Shown here in pieces: positions 24,609 through 34,755 of a stretch of 64,000 nt of DNA (position 1 is its first letter; each line of letters starts with the position of its first letter). Origin of the DNA: Acinetobacter seifertii (GTDB lineage: Bacteria; Pseudomonadota; Gammaproteobacteria; Pseudomonadales; Moraxellaceae); NCBI RefSeq assembly GCF_000368065.1, contig NZ_KB851199.1, forward strand, positions 97,083-161,082. Direction: 5' to 3'. The notes under the pieces are model-generated. The model did no database searches. It saw only the letters and a program-made list of their open reading frames with translations, and was not told the DNA's origin. Position numbers and translations under genes: made by a program.

Positions 24609-27365
24609 TTAACCAGCAATCAAATTCCGCAGTACATAATGCAAAATACCACCAGCCTTAAAGTACTCCACCTCATTTAACGTATCAATTCGACATAACA
24701 CATTAAAATGGCTGGCTACTCCATTTGGCCCTTTCACATCAACTTCAAGAATTTGATGAGGCTGAATACCATCCGATAAACTACGGATTGAGATGACCTC
24801 ATGACCAGTTAAGTTGAGGGACTGTCTAGTTTGTCCATCAACAAACTGGAGTGGCAACACCCCCATACCCACCAAGTTTGAACGGTGAATACGCTCAAAA
24901 CTTTCGGCAATCACGGCTTTTACACCTAACAAGTTCGTTCCTTTGGCAGCCCAGTCACGTGAAGAACCCGTTCCATATTCTTTACCAGCAATAATCACAA
25001 GCGGCGTATTCTCTTGTTGATAACGCATTGCTGCATCATAAATGGCAAGCTTCTCACCACTTGGTACATGAATAGTATTACCGCCTTCTTCACCGCCGAG
25101 CATTTCGTTTTTAATACGAATGTTGGCAAAGGTACCTCGCATCATGACTTCATGATTACCACGTCGCGAACCATAAGAGTTGAAGTCTTTTGGCTCAACA
25201 CCTTGCTCTTGTAAATATCGGCCTGCCGGACTGTCTTTTTTGATATTACCTGCTGGCGAAATATGGTCAGTTGTTACCGAATCACCTAGCACTGCCAAAA
25301 TACGTGCCTGTTCAATATTTTTAATCGGTTTTGGCGGTTCACCAATCCCTTCAAAGAACGGCGGATGGCGAATATAAGTCGAGTCATCAGCCCATTCGTA
25401 AGTTTTACTTTTTGGAATCTGAATCGATTGCCAGCTTTCATCACCATCAAATACTGCAGCATATTCTTTGTGGAACATGTCAGTATTTACTTTTTGCAGC
25501 ACTTCATCAATTTCTGCTTGGCTTGGCCAGATATCTTTTAAGTAAACAGGTTGTCCATCTTTACCTTCCCCGATGGGTTGCGTCGTTAAGTCGGTACGAA
25601 TATTACCAACTAAACCGTAAGCAACTACCAAAGGTGGCGAAGCAAGCCAGTTTGTTTTAACTAATGGGTGTACACGCCCTTCAAAGTTACGGTTACCAGA
25701 AAGTACAGACGCTACGTTTAAATCATGACACTGAATTGCATCTTCAATAGGTTCAGGTAGAGGACCTGAGTTACCAATACACGTTGTACAACCATAACCC
25801 ACCAAGTTATAGCCCAACTCATCTAAATATGGCGTAAGCCCAGCAGCCAACAAATAGTCCGTCACAACTTTAGAGCCGGGTGCAAGTGAGCTTTTTACCC
25901 ATGGTTTACGCTGCAAGCCTTTTTCAATGGCTTTTTTAGCAAGTAGACCTGCTGCCAGCATGACACTTGGATTAGAAGTATTGGTACATGAAGTAATTGC
26001 TGAAATAACGACATCGCCATGATTTAAAGGATACTTTTCTCCATCAATTACACAAGACGGGCTTTCATGCTGAATATTGGCTTTGGTCGCTTCTACAGCC
26101 GTACCACCACCGCCTTCATTTTCCAAACGCTCTTTAGCTTCTTTTACAGGCTTTAGATTTAACTCCATTAAGGCATTAAATGTTTTAGGCACTTCTGACA
26201 ACAATACACGGTCTTGTGGGCGTTTTGGACCAGCTAGACTTGCCTGAACCGTACTCATATCTAAACTTAACGTATCGGTGAAAACTGGTTCATCGCCAGC
26301 ATTACGCCATAAGCCTTGCGCTTTGCTGTACGCTTCAACCAATTCAATACGGTCACTTTGACGACCAGTTAATTTCAAATAGCCCAAAGTCACTTCATCG
26401 ATTGGGAAGAAACCACAAGTCGCACCATATTCAGGTGCCATATTGGCAATAGTTGCGCGGTCAGCAAGTGGTAAGTCGGCTAAACCGTCTCCATAAAATT
26501 CTACAAATTTACCCACCACACCTTTTTGGCGAAGCATTTGAGTAATAGTGAGCACCAAGTCGGTCGCTGTAATCCCTTCTTGTAATTTACCTGTGAGTTT
26601 AAAACCAATCACCTCAGGAATAAGCATAGAAATAGGTTGGCCTAGCATGGCAGCTTCTGCTTCAATACCACCAACGCCCCAACCCAATACACCTAAACCA
26701 TTAATCATCGTGGTATGCGAGTCTGTACCGACCAAGGTGTCAGGGAAAGCAAAAGTTTGGCCGTTATCTTCACCGAGCCATACTGCTTGAGCTAAATATT
26801 CTAAATTGACCTGATGACAAATACCTGTACCCGGAGGCACGACACTAAAGTTATTAAATGCAGATTGTCCCCAACGCAAAAATTGATATCGCTCACCATT
26901 ACGTTGCATTTCAATTTGAACGTTTTCTTCAAAAGCCTGATCATCGGCAAAATGGTCAACCATCACAGAGTGGTCAATGACTAAGTCTACAGGTGATAAC
27001 GGATTAATTTTTTCAGGGTCTCCACCCGCTTGTGCCATTGCTGCTCGCATGGCAGCCAAGTCAACCACAGCCGGAACACCAGTAAAATCCTGCATTAAAA
27101 CCCGTGCAGGTCGGTACTGAATTTCTTGATCTGAACTACGGGTTTTTAACCACTCTGCTAAAGCATGAATGTGTTCGGTTTTAACGCTATGCTGATCTTC
27201 AAACCTTAATAAGTTTTCCAACAGTACTTTTAATGATTTCGGCAGTTTGGCAATCTCACCTAGCTTTTTCTCGGCTTGGCTTAAGCTAAAAATCTGATAA
27301 TTGCTGGAACCTACTGTTAGCGTCTGTAGAGCATTAAAACTATTGATATTGCTATACTTAGCCAT
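24609..27365 (-). CDS. acnA: Aconitate hydratase A
   Basis: This 918-residue [4Fe-4S] enzyme of the TCA cycle isomerises citrate to isocitrate. Its length matches the AcnA/IRP1 group. Cluster cysteines are seen in [15 protein letters not shown] and [16 protein letters not shown]. Other conserved parts are [31 protein letters not shown] and [16 protein letters not shown] in the swivelling fourth domain. GGAGGATAACCC precedes the ATG, giving strong translation. It is monocistronic, with 124 bases before the TatD gene. AcnA proteins often respond to iron and oxidative stress; no Fur site was identified. Confidence 0.96.
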   Translation of the reverse strand: MAKYSNINSFNALQTLTVGSSNYQIFSLSQAEKKLGEIAKLPKSLKVLLENLLRFEDQHSVKTEHIHALAEWLKTRSSDQEIQYRPARVLMQDFTGVPAVVDLAAMRAAMAQAGGDPEKINPLSPVDLVIDHSVMVDHFADDQAFEENVQIEMQRNGERYQFLRWGQSAFNNFSVVPPGTGICHQVNLEYLAQAVWLGEDNGQTFAFPDTLVGTDSHTTMINGLGVLGWGVGGIEAEAAMLGQPISMLIPEVIGFKLTGKLQEGITATDLVLTITQMLRQKGVVGKFVEFYGDGLADLPLADRATIANMAPEYGATCGFFPIDEVTLGYLKLTGRQSDRIELVEAYSKAQGLWRNAGDEPVFTDTLSLDMSTVQASLAGPKRPQDRVLLSEVPKTFNALMELNLKPVKEAKERLENEGGGGTAVEATKANIQHESPSCVIDGEKYPLNHGDVVISAITSCTNTSNPSVMLAAGLLAKKAIEKGLQRKPWVKSSLAPGSKVVTDYLLAAGLTPYLDELGYNLVGYGCTTCIGNSGPLPEPIEDAIQCHDLNVASVLSGNRNFEGRVHPLVKTNWLASPPLVVAYGLVGNIRTDLTTQPIGEGKDGQPVYLKDIWPSQAEIDEVLQKVNTDMFHKEYAAVFDGDESWQSIQIPKSKTYEWADDSTYIRHPPFFEGIGEPPKPIKNIEQARILAVLGDSVTTDHISPAGNIKKDSPAGRYLQEQGVEPKDFNSYGSRRGNHEVMMRGTFANIRIKNEMLGGEEGGNTIHVPSGEKLAIYDAAMRYQQENTPLVIIAGKEYGTGSSRDWAAKGTNLLGVKAVIAESFERIHRSNLVGMGVLPLQFVDGQTRQSLNLTGHEVISIRSLSDGIQPHQILEVDVKGPNGVASHFNVLCRIDTLNEVEYFKAGGILHYVLRNLIAG

Positions 27366-27489
27366 TGGGTTATCCTCCCATGTCTGGCAATGTTATTTTT
27401 CACGTTTTTACATGTTGTTTTCTTACTTTAAGCTTCTTTTCTAATCGCTGTGTTTTGTTTTAGTTAATATTTTTAATCTTTGATTTTTA

Positions 27490-28302
27490 TTACGATAATT
27501 TCAAAGCAGATAAAGAGTTTTTCCACAGTTTTTCGGCTAAATCTGACTCAGCCATATTTAAATTTTCGGCCAAACTTTTGAGTACAAACGGTAAGTTTAC
27601 AGGAGTATTGCGAGTACGCTGCTCAGCAGAGGTTTGACAGCAAAGTGGTGTCATATCCGGGCAGTCCGTTTCTATTACCAAATGCTCGGCACCTATAGCT
27701 TGCACAACGGTATGAAGCTTTTTCGCATTTGGGTTAGTCACTTGTCCCGTTACACCAATTTTAAAACCGAGTTTAATTAGCCCTTTTGCCTCTTCTACAC
27801 CACCACTAAAGGCATGTGCAATTCCACCGAGTTTAAACTTATGCGCTTTTAATAATGCAAGCACATCGCCATGTGCTTTTCGAATATGAAGCAGCACTGG
27901 TTTTTGGTATTGCGTTGCCATTTCTAACTGGTCAGCAAAATACTGCTTTTGCTTAGCATATATATCGGGCTGCTTATGTTCTTTCAAGAAAGTATCTAAG
28001 CCAATTTCACCTACGGCTACACACTCTTCTTGCTGTAAAATTTGTTCAAGATGAGAAAGATGCTCTGGCCTATGCTGCTCGATATAAAATGGATGCAACC
28101 CCGGTGCTAAATAAGAAGTCGGCACATTATCCCACTGCTTAAGCTGGTGATGGGTTTGCAATAATTCATCAAAGCGTGACTGCAAAAAGCCAATTAACAC
28201 CAAAGCATCTACACCCACTTTCTTAGCCTCAAGGGCTAACTGTTGCCGATCTTCATCAAAATCGGCAACATCAAAATGAGTATGGGTATCAAACAAATGC
28301 AT
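27490..28302 (-). CDS. TatD-family metal-dependent nuclease
   Basis: This 270-residue TIM-barrel hydrolase begins MHLFDTHTHFDVADF with the HxH metal motif. Further metal ligands appear in VGEIGLD, LLHIRKAHGD, IAHAFSGG and IETDCPDMTPLC. Members are Mg-dependent DNases or tRNA/peptide-linked hydrolases. E. coli YjjV, also near prfC, is the closest role model I recall. The start overlaps the stop of the upstream lipoprotein gene by one base (TAATG), so the two are translationally coupled. Confidence 0.9.
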   Translation of the reverse strand: MHLFDTHTHFDVADFDEDRQQLALEAKKVGVDALVLIGFLQSRFDELLQTHHQLKQWDNVPTSYLAPGLHPFYIEQHRPEHLSHLEQILQQEECVAVGEIGLDTFLKEHKQPDIYAKQKQYFADQLEMATQYQKPVLLHIRKAHGDVLALLKAHKFKLGGIAHAFSGGVEEAKGLIKLGFKIGVTGQVTNPNAKKLHTVVQAIGAEHLVIETDCPDMTPLCCQTSAEQRTRNTPVNLPFVLKSLAENLNMAESDLAEKLWKNSLSALKLS

Positions 28303-29243
28303 TAGCTAGTACTTTTTGCAACGGGAGCCGAAGCTGGTTTGGCTTTAGGCTGTGGCAAATATTCTTCTTTCAACACATCTTGCAATTGGTCATATGGAAT
28401 GACTAAACGAGGCAACCCAACCACGTAAGGCCCAATTTCGTACTCACCATATTGAAGAATCAAACCCTGATCACCTAACAAGAAGTTCTCTGTAAGTTTA
28501 AATGGCCAAGCTTGTTCATATTCACTCACACTATTGGCAAGCTTTGAGTCGGTCACCCAAACTTTAAATACTTCATGGGCTAACTTTTCTAAAGCCGCTT
28601 TTTTCTGCGGGCGTAATAAGTCTTCAAGCTTGATGTGCTTTTGTTCTTTTAAATCAAAATTATAATATTGCTGTGCTGCCGAACCATGTGCACCACCTAA
28701 ATAGCTACTGCTATTAACGACAACGGTTACCACTTTACCTTGTGACTGTATAATTTTAGGTTTCACTAAAAGGTTAATTTGATGATTATTACTTAGCGCT
28801 TTTAATTCGTTGTCTAAGCCAACAAATGAATTTGCATAGCGCTGAACTTCAACATCAAAACTATCTTGTTGGTTAGCAGCAGCAACCGCAGAGGCCTCTG
28901 TATTTTTATCAGTTTTTTCTGCTTTTTGATCTGGCTTCGCAATTTCAAGAATCTGACCAAGTGCTTTTAAAACTTGTTGGTCAATAATCTTATCAATGAA
29001 AGGATAGTTACTTTGCAGGCGCTCTACTCTAAAGTCTGGGCAAGTTTTACCACTACAGTCTGGCAAAATCACCTTGCTAGGAACTGTTTCCCCTTTTAAA
29101 GTCAGCTCTACAGGCTTTTGCTCAACCACGGCGGGTTTTTGCTGATCTTCCGATTCTTTAGGATCACTTTTAGGCTGACATGCCACTAAAAATAATGCAG
29201 AAGCAAGTAGCGTTAAACGGAACGAGGCCTTAGAAGTTAACAT
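28302..29243 (-). CDS. DUF3298-type lipoprotein
   Basis: This protein of about 313 residues has a lipoprotein signal (MLTSKASFRLTLLASALF with lipobox LVAC). The linker is Lys/Glu/Pro-rich, and a second Ala/Gln-rich insert lies near residues 105-130. The C-terminal domain contains VVVNSSSYLGGAHGSAAQQY and LKLEDLLRP-like text, the pattern of the DUF3298/RsiV-type domain found in envelope proteins and anti-sigma factors. Two Cys (LPDCSGKTCPDFRVE) may be disulphide-linked. It is coupled to the TatD gene and resembles the next upstream gene, so the two are probably diverged duplicates. Function unknown. Confidence 0.75.
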   Translation of the reverse strand: MLTSKASFRLTLLASALFLVACQPKSDPKESEDQQKPAVVEQKPVELTLKGETVPSKVILPDCSGKTCPDFRVERLQSNYPFIDKIIDQQVLKALGQILEIAKPDQKAEKTDKNTEASAVAAANQQDSFDVEVQRYANSFVGLDNELKALSNNHQINLLVKPKIIQSQGKVVTVVVNSSSYLGGAHGSAAQQYYNFDLKEQKHIKLEDLLRPQKKAALEKLAHEVFKVWVTDSKLANSVSEYEQAWPFKLTENFLLGDQGLILQYGEYEIGPYVVGLPRLVIPYDQLQDVLKEEYLPQPKAKPASAPVAKSTS

Positions 29244-29330
29244 CATATTTTGCCTTTATTCTGAGAAGATTATGCATAACTGATATGAAGTTAGCGCATC
29301 TATAAGTAGGTTGCAAATTCTGCTACCAAC

Positions 29331-30173
29331 TTAGAACATTTGTTCATAAACCTCAGGTTGTAATATTTTTTTAGTTTGCTCTGTCGTTAAATAAATATCG
29401 AGCTGAGGAGCATCTTTGGTAATCTGATTTGCCTGATAATGCAAACCTACACCTTCACCATCAAAGAACCAGTCTGCTTGTCCCCAATATAAGGTTTTTG
29501 GGGCGTCTTTTTTAACATCAGCGCTTTGCTTTTTGAGCCAGTCTTGATAAGCAGTTTGCACGATTTGATGCACAGTGGCTTGTTGGTCTTTTTGAAGTAC
29601 ATCAAGCAAAGTTAAACTTTTATGCAACTTACGGTCAGCCACGAAAAAATAATAACGATCTTTTATCGTGACTTCTTCCTGTTTACTATCCAACCCTAAT
29701 TGCAATAAAACATACTGATTACGCTGTGAAGCAATGCGCGTATGAATGTGTAACTCATAGGCACGGTTTTTAGAATATTTATCTTGCCATTCATCAGACT
29801 TTTTGACGTAAGCATTTACTGCTTGTTGCAAGCTCAAATCTTTTTTCAAATCAATTTGAGTCTGAATGACTTTCGCCTGATTTTTTTCAATCCAGCTATT
29901 TAACCAAGTATCTTGAGTTTTTATCGTTTGAATATCGACATCAATACAGTTTTTCTTTTCACAAAAAGGCACTGCATAATTCGCTTTAGTTTCGGTCAAA
30001 TTTAAATAAGGTAGTACCTCTGCTTTCTCAGCAGAGTGATCTTTAGTAGAAGCTACATTTTTTTGAGAGGATGATGAGGACTGAGTACCCTTCCAGACAA
30101 ATACAGAAATAGCAGAAATTAATGCTATGGCTGTAACTACAAGCGTAATAATTGCTTTTTTACTCAAATTCAT
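29331..30173 (-). CDS. Membrane-anchored DUF3298-like protein
   Basis: This 280-residue protein has an N-terminal membrane helix (about residues 7-28) that could be an uncleaved anchor. The remainder is periplasmic. It shares with the adjacent lipoprotein a Cys pair at a similar place (FCEKKNCIDVDIQTIK), a helical middle and a C-terminal domain with SLTLLDVLQKDQ and a final DIYLTTEQTKKIL. I infer a paralogue of the downstream gene with weaker conservation, lacking the GGAHG motif. Same strand as prfC and the lipoprotein, but separated from prfC by a terminator. Confidence 0.65.
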   Translation of the reverse strand: MNLSKKAIITLVVTAIALISAISVFVWKGTQSSSSSQKNVASTKDHSAEKAEVLPYLNLTETKANYAVPFCEKKNCIDVDIQTIKTQDTWLNSWIEKNQAKVIQTQIDLKKDLSLQQAVNAYVKKSDEWQDKYSKNRAYELHIHTRIASQRNQYVLLQLGLDSKQEEVTIKDRYYFFVADRKLHKSLTLLDVLQKDQQATVHQIVQTAYQDWLKKQSADVKKDAPKTLYWGQADWFFDGEGVGLHYQANQITKDAPQLDIYLTTEQTKKILQPEVYEQMF

Positions 30174-30201
30174 TTCATCATCCTTTCTTATTTTTCAAAA
30201 C

Positions 30202-30227
30202 AAAACAGCTTCTATTCGAAGCTGTTT
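30202..30227 (-). terminator. Terminator after prfC
   Basis: AAAACAGCTTC and GAAGCTGTTT form a 10-bp stem with a 5-base loop just beyond the prfC stop, with T-rich sequence following on the minus strand. Confidence 0.75.
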
Positions 30228-30242
30228 GTTATATTTACATGA

Positions 30243-31835
30243 TTAGTGTTCACGAGTGTTACGGAACTGAATGTCAGGCCAACGCTCTTGCATAATCTGC
30301 AAGTTCACTCGGCTTGGAGCAAGATACGTTAAGTGACCGCCACCATCAATTGAAAGCTGGTCGTGTGCTTTTTTCTTGAACTCATTAAGAATCTTGTCGT
30401 CATCACAATGAATCCAACGCACAGTATTTACACTTACTGGCTCGTAAACACAGTCAACTTTATATTCTTCTTTCAAGCGGTAAGCAACAACGTCGAACTG
30501 AAGCACACCAACTGCACCCACAATCAAATCATTGCTAATTTGCGGCATAAACACCTGAGTTGCACCTTCTTCAGACAACTCTTTCAAACCTTTTTGCAAC
30601 TGTTTTGACTTTAATGGGTCTTTCAAACGTACACGGCGGAACATTTCTGGCGCGAAGTGTGGAATACCAGTGAAGTGCAAGTTTTCGCCACTAGTGAAAG
30701 TATCACCAATCTGGATAGTACCGTGGTTGTGTAAACCAATAATATCGCCCGGCCATGCTTCTTCTAAATGCTCACGCTCACCAGCCAAGAAAGTCAATGC
30801 ATCACTAATGCGGACTTCTTTACCAATACGCACGTGGTTCATTTTCAGGCCTTTCTCGTATTTACCTGAACAAATACGCATGAACGCAATACGGTCACGG
30901 TGTTTAGGGTCCATGTTGGCTTGGATTTTAAATACAAAACCAGAGAAACCTTCTTCTTTCGCTTCAACCACACGCTCTTGCGTTGGGTGAGCTTTAGGTT
31001 CAGGTGCCCAGTGCATAAATGCATCTAGAACGTGGTCAACACCAAAGTTACCTAATGCTGTACCAAATAGAACAGGTGTTTGTTTACCTTGTAAGAAAAG
31101 TTCGCGGTCTAATGGCTCATTTGCCATTTGTACAAGCTCAAGCGACTCTTCAAATGAAGCCCAAGCTAACTCACCTACTTTTTCACGAATATCGGCATGG
31201 TCATAACCATCACGCACTTCAATATCTGTAATCGTTGAACCAAAACCTGCTTTGTACACATACAATTTATTTTCAAGAATATTGTATACACCAGCAAAGT
31301 CACGACCCATACCAAGTGGCCATGTAATTGGTACACAACGAATGTTTAAAACGTTTTCGATTTCGTCTAACAACTCAAGTGGTTCTCGAATTTCGCGGTC
31401 CATTTTGTTGACGAAAGAAATAATTGGTGTGTCACGCATACGACACACTTCCATCAATTTGATGGTACGCTCTTCGACACCTTTTGCACCGTCAATTACC
31501 ATGAGTGCAGAGTCAACTGCGGTAAGCGTACGATAAGTATCTTCCGAAAAGTCTTCGTGCCCCGGTGTATCGAGTAAGTTAATCGTGTGACCTTTATATG
31601 GGAACTGCATAACAGACGTGGTGATCGAAATACCACGTTCTTTTTCCATTTCCATCCAGTCAGATGTAGCTGCACGGTCAGATTTACGGCTTTTTACCAT
31701 CCCTGCAACCTGAATCGCTTTACCCCATAACAACAGTTTTTCTGTCATGGTGGTTTTACCGGCATCGGGGTGGGAAATAATAGCAAATGTGCGTCGTTGA
31801 GCGACCTGTGCCGCTAACTCATCTTTAAAACTCAT
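30243..31835 (-). CDS. prfC: Peptide chain release factor 3
   Basis: This 530-residue translational GTPase recycles RF1/RF2 from the ribosome. The ATG at 31835 ([20 protein letters not shown]) is preferred over an upstream in-frame ATG. G motifs are [15 protein letters not shown] (G1), a switch I Thr in [29 protein letters not shown] (G3) and FVNKMDRE (G4). Domains II and III follow, with the conserved [19 protein letters not shown] near residue 395. Length is standard. It is monocistronic. Confidence 0.96.
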   Translation of the reverse strand: MSFKDELAAQVAQRRTFAIISHPDAGKTTMTEKLLLWGKAIQVAGMVKSRKSDRAATSDWMEMEKERGISITTSVMQFPYKGHTINLLDTPGHEDFSEDTYRTLTAVDSALMVIDGAKGVEERTIKLMEVCRMRDTPIISFVNKMDREIREPLELLDEIENVLNIRCVPITWPLGMGRDFAGVYNILENKLYVYKAGFGSTITDIEVRDGYDHADIREKVGELAWASFEESLELVQMANEPLDRELFLQGKQTPVLFGTALGNFGVDHVLDAFMHWAPEPKAHPTQERVVEAKEEGFSGFVFKIQANMDPKHRDRIAFMRICSGKYEKGLKMNHVRIGKEVRISDALTFLAGEREHLEEAWPGDIIGLHNHGTIQIGDTFTSGENLHFTGIPHFAPEMFRRVRLKDPLKSKQLQKGLKELSEEGATQVFMPQISNDLIVGAVGVLQFDVVAYRLKEEYKVDCVYEPVSVNTVRWIHCDDDKILNEFKKKAHDQLSIDGGGHLTYLAPSRVNLQIMQERWPDIQFRNTREH

Positions 31836-32013
31836 GAAATACACCTACTGCGGAGATTGCAGTGCCAAAGATCTAAAGTCGATCAAAATAAAAATTGGCG
31901 TAATTGTAGCAGATTTATAGGTACTGTTTAGAGATTGTTGAGTTGTCTGCCCGTGTTTTCATGTCGGGAATATTTTTCGTGAAGCCCTAAAGAACTCATA
32001 GCATTCACCATTA

Positions 32014-32044
32014 AAAAAGCCTGTTCAATATAAACAGGCTTTTT
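32014..32044 (-). terminator. Terminator after the HDO-like gene
   Basis: AAAAAGCCTGTT and AACAGGCTTTTT form a 12-bp stem with a 7-base loop, ending in T on both strands. It lies 19 bases past the stop at 32063. Confidence 0.85.
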
Positions 32045-32062
32045 ATGAATAAACTTAGAAAC

Positions 32063-32926
32063 TTATGCCAATTTCTTTTCTTCAATAAATTGAACATCGG
32101 CAATTTGGGCATCCCAAAATTCAGTCCACAATGCACAATAATCAAGACATAGTTTGGTTAAACTTTCATAGTCACTTGGAGTAATCGCTTGTGCTAATGC
32201 AAACCACAAGTCGTCTTGATGGTCATCATCAGCAGCTTCAGCCGTTTCATCTGTTGAAACACCATGTACGTGATAATATCCCCCACCCTCAACATCAATA
32301 TTTACAAACTTGGTTGCTTGTCTTAATGGTGGGCTAAAAAGAATGACTTCTTCTTCTGCTACGGCCAATAAAGCCACAACTTTCATATAGCTATCATAAG
32401 AATCTTCTAAGAATGTTCTTACCTGATCTGAAATTTTAGAAGGTTTATAATTACGGCGGTCTGCCTCAGTCAAACCATAATCATTTAATAAATCTTCATA
32501 TAAAGGATAATGTGCATATTCAGGGTTCCCTAAATAATAATTATCTTTACCTAAACCCGGTCTAAAACCGAATTCATCCAATATATTTAAGCTTAATAAC
32601 ACCCTAGGAAACATTTTAGCGCCAGAGTGAAGCTTTGGTTCCAACTGCTTCGTGAGAAACTGTGCCTGTAATAAAGCATCAGTAAAAATTTGTACGATGG
32701 CATGACGATATTCTAAATGAATACGTGTCAGGGTTTGTTTATCAAGATAACCGTTATTTAATATTTCAATGGCTGGATGATGACTTACTGGTAAATGTGC
32801 AATTCTATTCCTTAACTGTTTGAGAAATTGTAAGTTTTCTTCCCACTGTTGGGCAGAAATACTGTTTTTCATACCTTGTAATGCTTTTTGTCTTGGATTA
32901 TCAAAGTCTTCAAATTTTTTTGACAT
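32063..32926 (-). CDS. Heme-oxygenase-like (HDO/TENA-type) candidate di-iron oxidase
   Basis: This 287-residue all-helical soluble protein starts at ATG 32926 (MSKKFEDFDNPRQ). Candidate metal ligands sit on separate helices: RIHLEYRHAIVQIF, NILDEFGF, and YYHVHGVSTDETAEAADDDHQDDLW. The last has the H..H, E and DxxxDDxH spacing typical of the heme-oxygenase-like di-iron oxidase and 'iron-containing redox enzyme' group. Substrates cannot be predicted; relatives act on fatty acids, amines or amino acids. It is divergent from a TetR gene across a 330-base AT-rich region with repeated operator-like sequence. The family assignment is from pattern only. Confidence 0.6.
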   Translation of the reverse strand: MSKKFEDFDNPRQKALQGMKNSISAQQWEENLQFLKQLRNRIAHLPVSHHPAIEILNNGYLDKQTLTRIHLEYRHAIVQIFTDALLQAQFLTKQLEPKLHSGAKMFPRVLLSLNILDEFGFRPGLGKDNYYLGNPEYAHYPLYEDLLNDYGLTEADRRNYKPSKISDQVRTFLEDSYDSYMKVVALLAVAEEEVILFSPPLRQATKFVNIDVEGGGYYHVHGVSTDETAEAADDDHQDDLWFALAQAITPSDYESLTKLCLDYCALWTEFWDAQIADVQFIEEKKLA

Positions 32927-33256
32927 AATCATTCTCAATAAAAAGTTTTTCTTATAGTTAAGCTGTGGGTCATCCCTCTATTTCCATTTTGCACTCATTT
33001 GCTAAAAGGATAAATTCCGTATACCCATACTTAACGATCCGATATTATGTTCATTATCTCAACAAATCAATGGATTAATTAATATTATTTAAAAAAGTAA
33101 ACTATTGCCAATAAAATATAAAAATTCATAATTTTTAAAATAAACCAAACTATTGAATAAATATGATTTTTTAAATATCATAAAATAAGTTTTATTTAAG
33201 CTTTCATACTTTACAATAGCAAAGTTAATCAAAAAATATCTATGACGGGGCAACCA
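32927..33256. promoter_or_regulatory. AT-rich divergent control region with repeats
   Basis: The region between the HDO-like gene and a TetR gene contains two near-identical blocks, AAACTATTGCCAATAAAATAT (33099) and AAACTATTGAATAAATAT (33147-33164). A dyad ATGAT...ATCAT follows (33163-33181). These are plausible TetR operator sites controlling both divergent genes. No gene is present. Confidence 0.4.
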
Positions 33257-33829
33257 ATGTCAAAAAGAGAAACGATTATAACAACAGCAATGACCCTTTT
33301 TAATCAAAAAAGTTATACCTCTATTGGTATTGACAAAATTATTGCTGAATCCAATGTTGCAAAAATGACGTTCTATAAGTACTTCTCTTCTAAAGAGATT
33401 TTAATTGAAGAATGTCTTCAACGACGGATTTTAGAGGTTCAGGCGTCTTTATTAGACAAAGTTAACAGTGTAAACAACCCATTAAATAAACTTAAAAGTG
33501 TTTTTAATTGGTATATCGACTGGATTAATACTGAAGATTTTAATGGATGCTTATTTAAAAAAGCGACCATTGAAGTACTACAAATGTATCCATCTGTTAA
33601 AGTTCAAGTTAATAAATACCGAAACTGGATTTACAATGTAGTCTTTGAAATATTTTCAGATTTAGAAATTGAAGATCCAAAAGTTCTAAGTAGCCTTTTT
33701 CTTAATATTATAGATGGACTTATTATTGATGCCACCATTAATAAACCAGAAATTAACCCTGAAGAAACATGGTCTTATATAAACAAACTAATTGAACTCG
33801 AAACAACTCTGAGATGTGCAGCTGCTTAA
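33257..33829 (+). CDS. TetR-family regulator, divergent from the HDO-like gene
   Basis: This 190-residue TetR/AcrR repressor starts at ATG 33257, with GGGG 8 bases upstream; an ATG five codons earlier lacks a site. The HTH covers about residues 5-50: MTLFNQKSYTSIGIDKIIAE and SNVAKMTFYKYFSSKEILIEE. The C-terminal ligand domain is helical, with the motif NGCLFKKATIEVL common in TetR_C subgroups. It most likely controls the divergent oxidase-like gene and itself. A hairpin (AAATAAACT/AGTTTATTT, 33828-33854) overlaps its stop codon and may terminate it. Confidence 0.88.
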   Translation: MSKRETIITTAMTLFNQKSYTSIGIDKIIAESNVAKMTFYKYFSSKEILIEECLQRRILEVQASLLDKVNSVNNPLNKLKSVFNWYIDWINTEDFNGCLFKKATIEVLQMYPSVKVQVNKYRNWIYNVVFEIFSDLEIEDPKVLSSLFLNIIDGLIIDATINKPEINPEETWSYINKLIELETTLRCAAA

Positions 33830-33999
33830 ATAAACTTAATAATTTAGTTTATTTATATAAGCAGACTTGCTTCTTCTCTTAATCAATATAAATTAGGCCG
33901 ATATGTACTTGCTACATAACGGCCTTAACTTTATATAACTTTAATCCTTTAAATATTCCTTAATAAAAATATAGTGTTAGGTAAGCTTATTTATTTTAA

Positions 34000-34563
34000 T
34001 TAATCACTCATAAAAATACTCTTTAAAATATACACCAGTAACATATCTCGCGTATCTCCCCTGTTTGCATCGAGTAATTGCATAATCACCCCATCGATTA
34101 CAAACAAAAACATATAAGCATCTTGTTGGGTGGCTTCTTTCTTTAGGGTTAAAAGCAAATTACAGATTTCATTAATGAGCCAATATCTATACTGCACCAC
34201 CACTTGATAAGCTGTCGGGTAGATTTTTTCAATTTCAAAAATAGCTCTAAATAATAAGTAATAGTTGCCATTTAAATTGGTATGTAAAAAGAAAATCTTC
34301 TTGAGCTTTTCACGTAAGGCTAAATCTTTTTGTATGTAAATGATTGAGTGTACTTGCTCTTTTAAGGAATCTTTTTGAAAGTTTAGGCACATTTCAACCA
34401 GCCGCTGTTTAGAGTGGAAATAGTTATAAAATGAGGCTTTCGGGACCTCTGCCTCTCTCGCAAGTCGATCGACACCGACGTTGTGAAAACCATGTTGACT
34501 AAAAAGATAGCGAGACTTATGCAGCGCACTTAACGCGCGAAATGAGAGATCTGAATATGGCAT
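34000..34563 (-). CDS. TetR-family regulator
   Basis: A TetR/AcrR protein of 187 residues. The N-terminal HTH reads SRYLFSQHGFHNVGVDRLAR and EAEVPKASFYNYFHSKQRLVE. The C-terminal helical domain contains YYLLFRAIFEIEKIYPTAY. It is convergent with the first TetR gene and shares the same general family, but the sequences differ outside the HTH. No divergent target is adjacent; the structured RNA copy B starts about 190 bases upstream in the opposite direction. Ligand and targets unknown. Confidence 0.86.
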   Translation of the reverse strand: MPYSDLSFRALSALHKSRYLFSQHGFHNVGVDRLAREAEVPKASFYNYFHSKQRLVEMCLNFQKDSLKEQVHSIIYIQKDLALREKLKKIFFLHTNLNGNYYLLFRAIFEIEKIYPTAYQVVVQYRYWLINEICNLLLTLKKEATQQDAYMFLFVIDGVIMQLLDANRGDTRDMLLVYILKSIFMSD

Positions 34564-34755
34564 ATATGTACCGTTATAAATTAATTTGTTGTTGTGTCTA
34601 AATGAGAGAAAGCGGCTGCAACTTTTGCTTTAGGCAAAAAAAGCATGCAAAAGCCCCAAAGATGGCCCTAACGCATCTCAAGTTTTATTGTTCATATGAT
34701 TTTTTAGTCGTGACGAACTAAAGTCTGAAAACTCAAAAGTAATCAAACCTTGTTA
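34564..34755. other. Intergenic stretch before RNA copy B
   Basis: About 190 bases between the TetR start and the promoter-like start of the RNA. It contains a GCTTTTGCATGC-like dyad near 34625-34660. The last 60 bases are weakly similar to the sequence before copy A, so the repeated unit may begin somewhat earlier than I marked. Confidence 0.4.

Noticed and set aside
26548..26790. 80-codon + strand frame inside acnA
   Set aside because: Antisense to conserved aconitase residues; composition follows the acnA codons.
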